Positions 55,098-63,702 of a stretch of DNA of 64,000 bases are shown in pieces. The notes beneath the pieces are model-generated. The model was given only the letters and a program-made list of their open reading frames with translations, did no database searches and was not told the origin of the DNA. The stretch spans positions 744,001 through 808,000 of the forward strand of contig CAWCVL010000007.1 of the NCBI GenBank assembly GCA_963798985.1, written 5' to 3'. Both the position numbers and the translations under genes were made by a program. Source of the DNA: JACCTU01 sp963798985. Lineage in GTDB: Bacteria > Actinomycetota > Thermoleophilia > Gaiellales > Gaiellaceae. Each line of letters opens with the position of its first letter. The first letter of the stretch is position 1.

Positions 55098-56593
55098 GCG
55101 CCCTTCTGCGCTTCGAGCTGGCGCGGCTCGACGGGCTCGCCGGAGAGGTCGGGGTGGTCCTCGAAGCCGTACCGGACGATCGCCCGCTTCGCGGCGCGCA
55201 CCTCGTCGAGCCGGCGCACGGGCCGGTCGTGCGGCGCCTCCTTCAGCAACTCGGGCGACTCGGCGGCCTCGCGCGCGATCGCGAGCATCGCGTCGCAGAA
55301 CTCGTCGAGCACTTCCTTCGGCTCGGTCTCCGTGGGTTCGATCATCAACGCCTCGGGGACGATCAGCGGGAAGTAGACCGTCGGCGGATGGAAGCCGTAG
55401 TCCATCAGCCGCTTCGCGACGTCGAGCGCACTTGCGCCGTGCTCGCGCTTGAGGCTTCGCGCCGAGACGACGAACTCGTGCATGCACAGCCGGTCGAACG
55501 GGAGGTCGTACGCGCCGCGCAGCCGGGCGAGCATGTAGTTGGCGTTCAGGACGGCGATCTCCGACATTCGCTTGAGCTGCGGCCCCCACATCCGGATGAA
55601 CGCGTACGAGCGGATGAAGACGCCGAACGGCCCGGTGAACCCGCGCACCTTGCCGATCGACTTGGGGCGATCGAAGTCGAGGCGAAAGATGTCACCGTCG
55701 CGCACGATCTGCGGCACGGGGAGGAACGGCTCGAGCGTGTCGCGGACGACGATCGGCCCGCCGCCTGGCCCGCCGCCGCCGTGCGGCTGCGAGAACGTCT
55801 TGTGCAGGTTGATGTGGACGATGTCGAAGCCCATGTCGCCGGGCCGCGAGATGCCGCACACCGCGTTCAGGTTTGCGCCGTCGTAGTACATGAGCGCCCC
55901 GACGGAGTGGAAGATGCGCGCGATCTCCTCGACGTGCTCGTCGAACAGCCCGAGCGTCGACGGGTTCGTGATCATCAGGCCAGCGGTGTGCTCGTCGACC
56001 TTGCCGCGCAGGTCCTCGACGTCGATGTTCCCGCGCGCGTCGGTCTTGACCGGCGTGACCTCGTAGCCGGCCATCGTCACCGAGGCGGGGTTCGTGCCGT
56101 GCGCGCTGTCGGGGATGACGATCTTGCGGCGCTGCTCGTGCTCCCCGCGCTCCGTGAAGTACGCGCGCATCAGGAGCAGGCCCGTCAGCTCGCCCTGGCT
56201 CCCGGCGGCAGGCTGCAGCGAGCAGGCGTGTAGGCCCGAGACCTCGACGAGCGCCTCCTGGAGGCGCCACATCAGCTCGAGCGCGCCCTGCGCGCCTTCC
56301 TCCTCCTGCAGCGGGTGCAGGTCGCGGAAACCGGGCAGGTTCGCGAGCCGCTCGTTGACGCGCGGGTTGTACTTCATCGTGCACGAGCCGAGCGGGTAGA
56401 AGCCGGTGTCGATCCCGAAGTTCCGCGTCGACAGCTCGGTGAAGTGGCGCATGAGCTCGGGCTCGGCGAGCTCGGGCAGGCGCGGCGGCTCCGTGCGGCG
56501 GAGGGACTCGGGAAGCTCGGGCGTTACGAGGTCGTGACGCGGAAGCGTGTACGCGGTCCGGCCGGACTGCGACTTCTCGTAGATCAGCTTCAC
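55094..56593 (-). CDS. gcvPB: Glycine dehydrogenase (decarboxylating) subunit 2
   Basis: A 499-residue PLP subunit of the split P-protein. The PLP lysine is in HINLHKTFSQPHGGGGPG, and TMKYNPRVNE near the start and PLIVPEALMIEPTETE near the end are typical. With subunit 1 it decarboxylates glycine and loads the aminomethyl group on GcvH. The GTG start overlaps the gcvPA stop. Confidence 0.94.
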   Translation of the reverse strand: MKLIYEKSQSGRTAYTLPRHDLVTPELPESLRRTEPPRLPELAEPELMRHFTELSTRNFGIDTGFYPLGSCTMKYNPRVNERLANLPGFRDLHPLQEEEGAQGALELMWRLQEALVEVSGLHACSLQPAAGSQGELTGLLLMRAYFTERGEHEQRRKIVIPDSAHGTNPASVTMAGYEVTPVKTDARGNIDVEDLRGKVDEHTAGLMITNPSTLGLFDEHVEEIARIFHSVGALMYYDGANLNAVCGISRPGDMGFDIVHINLHKTFSQPHGGGGPGGGPIVVRDTLEPFLPVPQIVRDGDIFRLDFDRPKSIGKVRGFTGPFGVFIRSYAFIRMWGPQLKRMSEIAVLNANYMLARLRGAYDLPFDRLCMHEFVVSARSLKREHGASALDVAKRLMDYGFHPPTVYFPLIVPEALMIEPTETEPKEVLDEFCDAMLAIAREAAESPELLKEAPHDRPVRRLDEVRAAKRAIVRYGFEDHPDLSGEPVEPRQLEAQKGA

Positions 56594-57918
56594 GATGCGA
56601 GCACCTCGACGAGACGGTCGATGTCCGCCGGCGTGCGCTTCTCCGTCAGCGCGACGAGCAGCGAGTCGTCGAGTCCCGGGTAGTCGCGGCCGAGCGGGTA
56701 GCCCGGGTGCACGCCCTGGGCGCGCGCGTCGCGCACGACGTCGGCGGCGTTCCGTCCGACGCGTACGGCAAACTCTTTGAACGTTGCCTGTCCTGAGAAC
56801 GTCGGTTCGAGGCCCGCCTCTTGCAGGCGTGTCTTCGCATGGTGGGCGAGGCCGAGGCAGGTCTCCCCCAGCTCGCGAAGCCCCTGCGGACCGAGCCACG
56901 AGAGGTAGACGAGGCCGCCGAGCGCGAGGAGCGTCTGGTTGGTGGTGATGTTCGACGTCGCCTTCTCGCGACGGATGTGCTGCTCGCGCGTCTGCAGGGT
57001 GAGGACATAGCCGCGCTCACCCGCGGCGTCGACCGTCTCGCCGACGATCCGGCCCGGCATCCGGCGGATGTGCTCCGACTTGGCTGCGAGGAAGCCGTAG
57101 TGCGGTCCGCCGAAGGACTGGTGGTTCCCGGCCCCCTGCCCTTCGCCGATCGCCAGCGCACAGCCGTAGCGGCCCGGGGCCTCGAGCACGCCGAGGCTGA
57201 GCGGGTCCACGTGCGCCACCGCCAGCGCGCCGGCTTCGTTCGCCGCGGCTGCGAGCTCCGGCGCGGCCTCGAGGTTCCCGAAGAAGTTCGGCTGCTGGAA
57301 GATCACGCACGCCGCGTCGCGTGCCGCCTCGGCGAGCTCCTCGGGATCGGTGACCCCGTCGCGGTGGGGCACTTCGACGACCTCGAGCCCGAAGCCCGGG
57401 GCGAAGGTCTTCACGACCTGGCGCACCTGCGGGTTCGTCGCTTCGGTGACGACGACCTTCGAGCGGCCCGTCACGTGCTTCGCGACGTAGCAGGCGTCAG
57501 CGGCGACGGTCGTCCCGTCGTAGCCCGACGCGTTCGAGACATCCATCCCGGTCAGCTCGCAGATCGCGGTCTGGTACTCGAAGATCGCCTGGAGCACGCC
57601 CTGGCTCAGCTCCGGCTGGTACGGCGTGTACGCGGTGAGGAACTCTCCGCGCTGGAGAACTGCGTCAACGACCGCGGGCACGTAGTGGTCGTAGATTCCC
57701 GCGCCGAGGAACGAGACCTCGTCGCGCACGTTCCGTGCGGCGAGCTGCTCCAGGTGCGCGACGACCTCGGGCTCGGAGAGCGCCGGCTCGAGTGCCAGCT
57801 CCCGCCGGAAGCGCACACCTTCGGGGACGTCGCGAAAGAGCTCGTCCACCGACGAGACGCCGATCGCGTCGAGCATCTCGCGCTCGTCGCGCTCGGTCAG
57901 CGAGACGAACGGCGTCAC
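56590..57918 (-). CDS. gcvPA: Glycine dehydrogenase (decarboxylating) subunit 1
   Basis: A 442-residue subunit without the PLP lysine. Clear family segments are SFLGAGIYDHYVPAVVD, TAYTPYQPELSQGVLQAIFEYQ cut short, GYDGTTVAADA and TREQHIRREKATSNI. It forms the P-protein with GcvPB. The start GTG 57918 overlaps the gcvH stop. Confidence 0.94.
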   Translation of the reverse strand: MTPFVSLTERDEREMLDAIGVSSVDELFRDVPEGVRFRRELALEPALSEPEVVAHLEQLAARNVRDEVSFLGAGIYDHYVPAVVDAVLQRGEFLTAYTPYQPELSQGVLQAIFEYQTAICELTGMDVSNASGYDGTTVAADACYVAKHVTGRSKVVVTEATNPQVRQVVKTFAPGFGLEVVEVPHRDGVTDPEELAEAARDAACVIFQQPNFFGNLEAAPELAAAANEAGALAVAHVDPLSLGVLEAPGRYGCALAIGEGQGAGNHQSFGGPHYGFLAAKSEHIRRMPGRIVGETVDAAGERGYVLTLQTREQHIRREKATSNITTNQTLLALGGLVYLSWLGPQGLRELGETCLGLAHHAKTRLQEAGLEPTFSGQATFKEFAVRVGRNAADVVRDARAQGVHPGYPLGRDYPGLDDSLLVALTEKRTPADIDRLVEVLAS

Positions 57919-58310
57919 TGCTCGGCCAGAAACGCGCGGTAGGCGGCAGCGTCGAGCAGCTCGTCCGCCTCCGCCGGCTCGCTCAGCCGGATCCGGATCA
58001 GCCAACCCTCGCCGTAGGGATCCTCGTTGACGGTCTCGGGCTCGTCGACGGCCTTGCGGTTCACCTCGAGCACCTCACCGGAGAGCGGCGCGATGACGTC
58101 GGAGACCGCCTTCACCGACTCGACCTCGCCGTACGACGCGCCGAGCTGGATCTGCTGCCCGTCGGTCGGCGGCTCGAAGTGGACGAGCTCGCCGAGCGCG
58201 TCCTGCGCGAACCACGTGATCCCGAGCACCGCCTCGTCGCCGTCGATTCGCGCCCAGTCGTGTTCGCGGTGGTACTTCAGCTCGTCGGGGTAGCTCTCCT
58301 CGGCGGCCAC
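57915..58310 (-). CDS. gcvH: Glycine cleavage H protein
   Basis: A 131-residue lipoyl carrier. The lipoylated lysine is K67 in GEVESVKAVSDV; HREHDWARIDGDEAVLGIT and EPYGEGWLIRI-like end (EDPYGEGWLIRIRL) fit the family. It shuttles the aminomethyl group between P, T and L proteins. The GTG start overlaps the gcvT stop (TAGTG). Confidence 0.94.
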   Translation of the reverse strand: MAAEESYPDELKYHREHDWARIDGDEAVLGITWFAQDALGELVHFEPPTDGQQIQLGASYGEVESVKAVSDVIAPLSGEVLEVNRKAVDEPETVNEDPYGEGWLIRIRLSEPAEADELLDAAAYRAFLAEQ

Positions 58311-59371
58311 TACGCGTGCTCCTCTCGTCGGTAGATCGGCTTGGGGACGATGCGCGCGCGCCTCGGGCGCCCACGCACGTCGATCGTCAACTCGGTGCCG
58401 GGGGCGCTCGCGCCGGCGGGGACGTACCCCATCCCGATCCCGACGTCGAGCATCGGCGAGTGCGACCCGGAGGTCACCTCGCCGGGCGGCTCGGAGATCG
58501 CCATCCCCTGCCGCGGGATCGCCTTCTCCTCCATCACGAAGGCGACGAGCTTGCGCTCCGGGCCGTCGGCCTTGATGCGGCGCAGCACGTCGGCGCCGGT
58601 GAAGTCCTTGTCGAGCGCGCACACCCAGCCGAGGCCCGCGGAGATCGGATCGGTGTCCGGCGTGATGTCGTTTCCGTGCAGCGGGTAGCAGACCTCGAGC
58701 CGCAGGGTGTCGCGTGCCCCGAGCCCGCACGGCACGACGCCGCGCGCGAGCACGGCGTCCCACAGCTCGCCGGCGTCCTCGGCCATCGCGAGCAGCTCAC
58801 ACCCCTCCTCGCCGGTGTAGCCGGTGCGGTTGACCATCACCTCGATCCCGTCGATCTCACCCATCTCCCACGTGAATGCCTTCTTCCCGGACGGCAGGCC
58901 GAGCCGCTCGAACGCTTTCGGCCCCTGGACGGCGAGCAGCGCGTACTCGTTCGAGCGGTCGCTGACCTCGGAGCCGCGGATCTCGCGCTCCTTCAACCAG
59001 CCGTAGGCGGCCTCGCGGTTCGACGCGTTGACGATCAGCAGGAAGCGCGTCGGCTCGAGCTCGTAGACGATCAGGTCGTCGATGATCCCGGCGCGCTCGT
59101 TCGTCAAGAGCGTGTACTGCGCCTCGCCGGGACCGATCTTGTCGAGGTCGTTCGAGAGCAGCCCCTGGAGGAGCTCCTTGGCCCGGGGTCCCTCGATTTC
59201 GAGCTCGCCCATGTGCGAGACGTCGAACACGCCGGCATCGGTTCGCACTGCCCGGTGCTCGGGGATCACGCCCTCGTACTGGACGGGCATCTCCCAGCCC
59301 GCGAACGGGACGAGCCGCGCCCCGAGCGCGGCGTGCCGGTCGTGGAGCGGGGTGCGAAGGAGCGTCTGCAT
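58310..59371 (-). CDS. gcvT: Aminomethyltransferase (glycine cleavage T protein)
   Basis: A 353-residue T protein: PLHDRHAALGARLVPFAGWEMPVQY at the start (first part), VFDVSHMGE, RTGYTGEEGCELL and the folate-binding region, ending in RARIVPKPIYRREE. It transfers the one-carbon unit to tetrahydrofolate. It is the first gene of gcvT-H-PA-PB. No ribosome site is evident: an inverted-repeat element ends three bases before the ATG. Confidence 0.94.
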   Translation of the reverse strand: MQTLLRTPLHDRHAALGARLVPFAGWEMPVQYEGVIPEHRAVRTDAGVFDVSHMGELEIEGPRAKELLQGLLSNDLDKIGPGEAQYTLLTNERAGIIDDLIVYELEPTRFLLIVNASNREAAYGWLKEREIRGSEVSDRSNEYALLAVQGPKAFERLGLPSGKKAFTWEMGEIDGIEVMVNRTGYTGEEGCELLAMAEDAGELWDAVLARGVVPCGLGARDTLRLEVCYPLHGNDITPDTDPISAGLGWVCALDKDFTGADVLRRIKADGPERKLVAFVMEEKAIPRQGMAISEPPGEVTSGSHSPMLDVGIGMGYVPAGASAPGTELTIDVRGRPRRARIVPKPIYRREEHA

Positions 59372-59373
59372 GC

Positions 59374-59563
59374 GGACTCGATCCTAGAGGCTTGATGTGG
59401 AATTCACGTGCCTGTGGGGACGGGCCAGACCAAGCAGCTGAGTTCGAGCGGCCGGAGCTCGTACTGGTAGTACGGGCTTCGGACGATCGGACTCAGATGC
59501 GCCGTGTCTGGGCCGCCAGCCACAGGTGCGCGAGTTTCACATCAGGCCTCCGGTGAAGAGCCC
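59374..59563. repeat. 190-bp element with long imperfect inverted repeats
   Basis: Two arms of about 75 bp face each other: + strand from 59374 (GGACTC...GAGGCTTGATGTGGAA, TGCCTGTGGGGACGGGCCAGAC, GCTGAGTTCGA) and - strand from 59563 (GGGCTC...GAGGCCTGATGTGAAA, CACCTGTGG, GGCCCAGAC, TCTGAGTCCGA). They align without large gaps at about 70% identity. Between them lies a small palindrome GTACTGGTAGTAC. The layout resembles a MITE-like element; no transposase or clear target duplication was found. In RNA it would form one long hairpin between ftsZ and gcvT. Confidence 0.7.
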
Positions 59564-59609
59564 TTCGGCGACCGCCCCGAAACGGCGTCGCTCCTGCTGA
59601 GCCCGGCGG

Positions 59610-60674
59610 TCAGTCGTCGCGCAGGAACGACGGCACTTCGAGCACGTCGTCGGAGAGCTCGAAGCCCTCGCGGGCCCGTGGCTCGGACGCGACGAGGCTC
59701 TCCTCGCGCTTGCGCCGCTTGCGCTGCGGCCCGAACCCGGTCGCGATCACGGTGACGCGAACCTGGTCGCCGAGCTTGTCGTCGATCACGGCGCCGAAGA
59801 TCACGTTGGCGTTCTGGTCGGCGGCGCCGGTGACGACCTCGGCCGCCTCGTTGACCTCGAAGAGCCCGATGTCGCTGCCGCCCGAGACGTTGAGCAGGAT
59901 GCCGGTCGCGCCCTCGATCGACGCTTCGAGGAGCGGCGACGAGACCGCCGTCCGTGCGGCTTCGGCAGCGCGGCTCTCGCCCGATGCCTCGCCGATCCCC
60001 ATCAGCGCGGAGCCGGCGTCGCGCATGATCGTGCGCACGTCGGCGAAGTCGAGGTTGACGAGCCCGGGCACGGTGATCAGGTCGGTGATCCCCTGCACGC
60101 CCTGCCGGAGAATGTCGTCGGCCATCACGAACGCGTCGACGATCGAGGTTCGCTTCTCGACCACCTGGAGTAGCCGGTCGTTCTCGATCACGATCAACGT
60201 GTCGACCTTCTCACCGAGGTTGCCGATCCCGACCTGCGCCTGTTCGGCGCGTCGGCGGCCCTCGAACGAGAACGGGCGGGTGACGACGCCGACGGTGAGC
60301 GCACCGAGCTCCTCTTTCGCGAGCTCGGCGACGATCGGCGCGCCGCCGGTGCCGGTGCCGCCGCCTTCACCCGCGGTCACAAAGACCATGTCGGCGCCCT
60401 TGAGCGCCTCCTTCAGCTCATCGCGGCTCTCCTGCGCGGCGGCCTCGCCGACGACCGGGTCGGCCCCGGCGCCCAGGCCTCGCGTCTCCTTCGAGCCGAT
60501 GTGGATCTTCACGTCCGCCTCGCTCATGACGAGCGCCTGTGCGTCGGTGTTCACGGCGATGAACTCGACCCCGGAGAGCCCGGCCTCGACCATCCGCGAA
60601 ACGGCGTTCGTGCCGCCGCCGCCGACGCCGACGACCTTGATCACCGCGAGATAGTTACCGGTCTGGTCTCTCAC
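59610..60674 (-). CDS. ftsZ: Cell division protein FtsZ
   Basis: A 354-residue tubulin-like GTPase from GTG 60674. The tubulin signature GGGTGTG is at residues 104-110, the early KVVGVGGGGTNAV and NTDAQAL are normal, and the C-terminal peptide LEVPSFLRDD is intact, which binds division partners. The linker before it is short. FtsZ polymerises into the division ring. Confidence 0.97.
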   Translation of the reverse strand: MRDQTGNYLAVIKVVGVGGGGTNAVSRMVEAGLSGVEFIAVNTDAQALVMSEADVKIHIGSKETRGLGAGADPVVGEAAAQESRDELKEALKGADMVFVTAGEGGGTGTGGAPIVAELAKEELGALTVGVVTRPFSFEGRRRAEQAQVGIGNLGEKVDTLIVIENDRLLQVVEKRTSIVDAFVMADDILRQGVQGITDLITVPGLVNLDFADVRTIMRDAGSALMGIGEASGESRAAEAARTAVSSPLLEASIEGATGILLNVSGGSDIGLFEVNEAAEVVTGAADQNANVIFGAVIDDKLGDQVRVTVIATGFGPQRKRRKREESLVASEPRAREGFELSDDVLEVPSFLRDD

Positions 60675-60774
60675 TCTGGACGTCCCTCGCCGTAAAGCTG
60701 GACTGGAGCCTGGGGGTTGTGCAGGGCGTTTCTGCTCTGGAGGGTACGTGTGCTTGTCAATCGTGTCAACACTC
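60675..60774. other. Spacer between ftsQ and ftsZ
   Basis: About 100 bases without a gene; likely promoter and leader of ftsZ, but no clear boxes were identified. Confidence 0.4.
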
Positions 60775-61605
60775 CTACCCCTGGCTGGGGTCGACCTCGA
60801 GTTGAGGTTGAGCCTCCGCCGAGCCGGCGACCGGGCGTTCGGGTACCGCGACGTCGAGGTACGTCGACCCGTCCGGGAGCTGCGAAAGAACCTCTGCGGC
60901 GACCGCGAGCTTCAACCGGAGGTCGTGCTCGCGACCCAGGCGGACCTGGATCCCGGAGCGGAGGACGAGCGTCGTCTCGGGCCCTTCGAGCCGGACCGAC
61001 TGCACCCGGGCCGGCAGGCCGTCGCGGGCGAGGACGAGCACGCGCACAGCCCTCCGCGCAGGGCCGTCGGCGAGCGTGTCGCCCGCCGCGACGTCCACGT
61101 CCCGCGGGACCCAGATCCGGGGCAGCATCGGCAGTGCGCCGCGCTCGAGCGGCCGCACGACCCGGGCACGCGCCGAGACGAGCCACGACTCGTCACCGCG
61201 CCGGAGCACGAGGAGCGCGCGCTCCGGCAAGACGTAGACGCGCAACGTGTGCGGGAACGCCCGGTCGTGCGTGACGCCGACCACGTCCGGCAGGCCGACG
61301 ATCTTCCGGTCGAGGTCTGCTGCGCGCAGCCCGACGAGGCTTCTCCCCTCGAGCGGCTCGAGGGCGGCTCCCACCCGCGCGCTCACGTCGGGGGGCGCCC
61401 CCACGACCTCGATGTGGCGAATTGCGAAGAGCCCCGTCTCGCGCGCGACGCCGTACGCCGCCACCCCGAGCGCGAGCAGAGTGAAGCCGACGAGCAGCGA
61501 GGGCCCAGAAGGCAGGAGCCGGCGCAGGTCGATCCGGCGGCGGTGCGGCAGTTCGGCCGCCGCAGCCTTCACGCGCGCAGGCGACCGCTGGTCCTTAGGG
61601 GCCAT
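60775..61605 (-). CDS. ftsQ: Cell division protein FtsQ
   Basis: A 276-residue single-pass membrane protein: basic cytoplasmic tail, helix (LLVGFTLLALGVAAYGVA), POTRA domain (IRHIEVVGAPPDVSARV, LVGLRAADLDRKI, VGVTHDRAFPHTLRVYV) and beta domain (STYLDVAVPERPVA near the end). FtsQ links FtsZ-ring proteins to wall synthesis. It lies between murB and ftsZ, the expected cluster order. Confidence 0.9.
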   Translation of the reverse strand: MAPKDQRSPARVKAAAAELPHRRRIDLRRLLPSGPSLLVGFTLLALGVAAYGVARETGLFAIRHIEVVGAPPDVSARVGAALEPLEGRSLVGLRAADLDRKIVGLPDVVGVTHDRAFPHTLRVYVLPERALLVLRRGDESWLVSARARVVRPLERGALPMLPRIWVPRDVDVAAGDTLADGPARRAVRVLVLARDGLPARVQSVRLEGPETTLVLRSGIQVRLGREHDLRLKLAVAAEVLSQLPDGSTYLDVAVPERPVAGSAEAQPQLEVDPSQG

Positions 61606-61636
61606 TGCGGCAACTTCGCCGCCCGGTCAGGCGCTC

Positions 61637-62524
61637 CTACCGCTCGAGCGGCAGCAGCTCGACGGCACCGAGGAACTCGACCTCGTGCTCGAGCTCGACG
61701 CCGTACTGCTCCCACGCGCGCCGGCGCGCTTCGGCCATCAGGCCCAAGGCGTCCGCCGTCGCGGCTCCGTCGGCGTTCTCGATGAAGTTCGCGTGCCGCG
61801 GAGAGATCTGTGCGCCGCCGAGCCGGAACCCGCGGAGCCCGCAAGCTTCGAGCATCCTCCCCGCCGAGAGCTCGTGCTCGGGGTTCTTGAACACGCTGCC
61901 GAACGTGCGCTTGTTCGTCGGCTGCGCGGCCTTGCGCTGGGCCTGCAGCTCGGCGACCGTCGCCTTGATCTCCTCGACCGGGCGAGGGACGAGCCGCAGC
62001 TCGACCTCGGCGACGACCTGCCCGTGGCGAAGCTCCGAGTGCCGGTAGCGCAGGCCGAGCTCAACCGGACTGAGCCACCGTGCGCCGTCGAGGTCGACCA
62101 CGAGCGCACGCTCGAGCACCTGCGCGAAGTCGCCGCCGTATGCGCCCGCGTTCATCCAGACGCCGCCGCCGGTCGTGCCCGGGATCGCGCACGCGAACTC
62201 GAAGCCCGCCGAGACCGGCGTCGCGCGCGCGGTGCAGCACGACCGCGTTCGCCGCGCCGCCCCCCGCACGCACGAGCTCGCCGTCGACCTCCACCTTCGC
62301 GAGCGTCGCCTCCGAGCTTCAGGACGAGCGCGTCCACTCCCTCGTCGGCGACGAGCAGGTTCGAGCCGAGCCCGACGGTCGCCACACCGGTGTCGTGCTC
62401 CGCCGCCCAGCGGAGCGCCTCGTGCAGCTCGTCGAGGCTCTCCGGCCGGGCAAACGCCCGGGCGGGGCCGCCGGTGCCGAGCGTGGTGAAGCGTCCGAGC
62501 GGGACGTCCCTCCTCGAGCGTCAC
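61637..62524 (-). pseudogene. murB: UDP-N-acetylenolpyruvoylglucosamine reductase MurB, three frameshifts
   Basis: From GTG 62524, overlapping the murC stop, conserved MurB pieces appear in successive frames: RFTTLGTGGPARAFARPESL and TVGLGSNLLVADEGVDALVLKLGG, then AKVEVDGELVRAGGGAAN, then FEFACAIPGTTGGGVWMNAGAYGG to the end. Frame changes lie near 62500, 62305 and 62205. The C-terminal half carries the Ser/Glu-type active site segment (GSVFKNPEHELSAGRMLEACG). MurB is essential for peptidoglycan synthesis, so three real mutations are unlikely. Confidence 0.85.
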
Positions 62525-63702
62525 GAGAGCTCCGAGACGAGGAGGTCGGCCCCGCGGTCGACGTCACCGGCGCCTAACGTCAGCACGAGGTCGCCGGGCC
62601 GCGCCCGCCCCGTGAGGAACCGCACGCCGTCCTCGAGGTTCGGCGTCCACGCGACCGGCATCCCCGGCCGAAGCTCCGTGAGGGCGTCGACGACGAGCTT
62701 TCCACTGACGCCCTGCACCGGCTCCTCGCGTGCCGCGTAGACGTCGGTCACGGCGACCGCGTCGGCCGCACTGAGAGCGCGGGCCAGCTCGTGCGCGAGA
62801 TGCCGCGTCCGCGAGTAGAGGTGCGGCTGGAAGAGTACGAGCACGCGACCCGGCTCGAGCTCGCGCGCAGCGGCGAGCGCGGCGGCCACCTTGGCCGGGT
62901 TGTGCGCATAGTCGTCGTAGACGCGCACTCCGTCGCCGCCCCTGAGCTCGAAGCGGCGTCCCGCGCCTGCGAACTCCCGCAGGGTGTGCTCGGCCGCCGC
63001 GCGGTCCACGCCGGCCAGCTCGAGCGCGGCGAGCGCGGCGGCCGCGTTCCGACGGTTGTGCTCGCCGGGAAGCTGGAGCTCGAATGCCACTGGGTCGAGC
63101 TCCTCTCCGCGCACGACGTTCGGCACGTGTGGAAGCCAGGCGTCGAAGAGCGCCCGCACCTCGGCGAGCGAGCCGAACGTCGCGTGGTGGTCGAGGTCGA
63201 CGTTGAGCACGACGGCGATCTCCGGCCGAAGCGACGAGATCGTCCGGTCCGACTCGTCGCCCTCGACGACGAGCCAGCCCTCCCCCGCGCGCGCGTTGGC
63301 GCCGAGCTGCGGCACCTCGCCGCCGATCAGGAACGACGGATCGAGCCCGAGCCGGTCGAGGACGAACGCGATCATCGCCGTCGTGGTCGTCTTGCCGTGC
63401 GCACCGGCGACGACGATCGAGCGCTGCAAGGAGACGAGCTCGGCGAGCAGCTCGGCGCGGCTCTTGCCGGGGACGCCGAAGGCGGACGAGACGATCGCCT
63501 CCCACCCGTCCGGCACGACCGGCTCGGGCTCGATCGACACGTCGATCCCGGCGGCGCGGACGTTCGCGAGATACGGCGTCTCGACGCGGTCCCAGCCGCC
63601 GACCTCTGCCCCCCACGCGTGAGCGAGAAGCGCGTAGCCCGACAGCCCCGCACCGCCGATCCCGACGAACCAGAGGCGTCTACCGGCGAGCGGCCGTTGC
63701 AA
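62521..63702 (-). CDS. murC: UDP-N-acetylmuramate-L-alanine ligase MurC
   Basis: A 393-residue Mur ligase from TTG 63702. The UDP-binding start is WFVGIGGAGLSGYALLA; the ATP loop is GAHGKTTTT; EGDESDRT, NVDLDHHATFG and YDDYAHNP are conserved. It adds L-alanine to UDP-MurNAc. Rather short at its N-terminus but complete. The start overlaps murG. Confidence 0.95.
   Translation of the reverse strand: MQRPLAGRRLWFVGIGGAGLSGYALLAHAWGAEVGGWDRVETPYLANVRAAGIDVSIEPEPVVPDGWEAIVSSAFGVPGKSRAELLAELVSLQRSIVVAGAHGKTTTTAMIAFVLDRLGLDPSFLIGGEVPQLGANARAGEGWLVVEGDESDRTISSLRPEIAVVLNVDLDHHATFGSLAEVRALFDAWLPHVPNVVRGEELDPVAFELQLPGEHNRRNAAAALAALELAGVDRAAAEHTLREFAGAGRRFELRGGDGVRVYDDYAHNPAKVAAALAAARELEPGRVLVLFQPHLYSRTRHLAHELARALSAADAVAVTDVYAAREEPVQGVSGKLVVDALTELRPGMPVAWTPNLEDGVRFLTGRARPGDLVLTLGAGDVDRGADLLVSELS

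Noticed and set aside
59374..59608. Glycine riboswitch upstream of gcvT
   Set aside because: The position and a GCCGAAGG stretch fit, but the GGAGAG/CTCTC pairing and the second conserved core could not be built, and the region is better explained as an inverted repeat.
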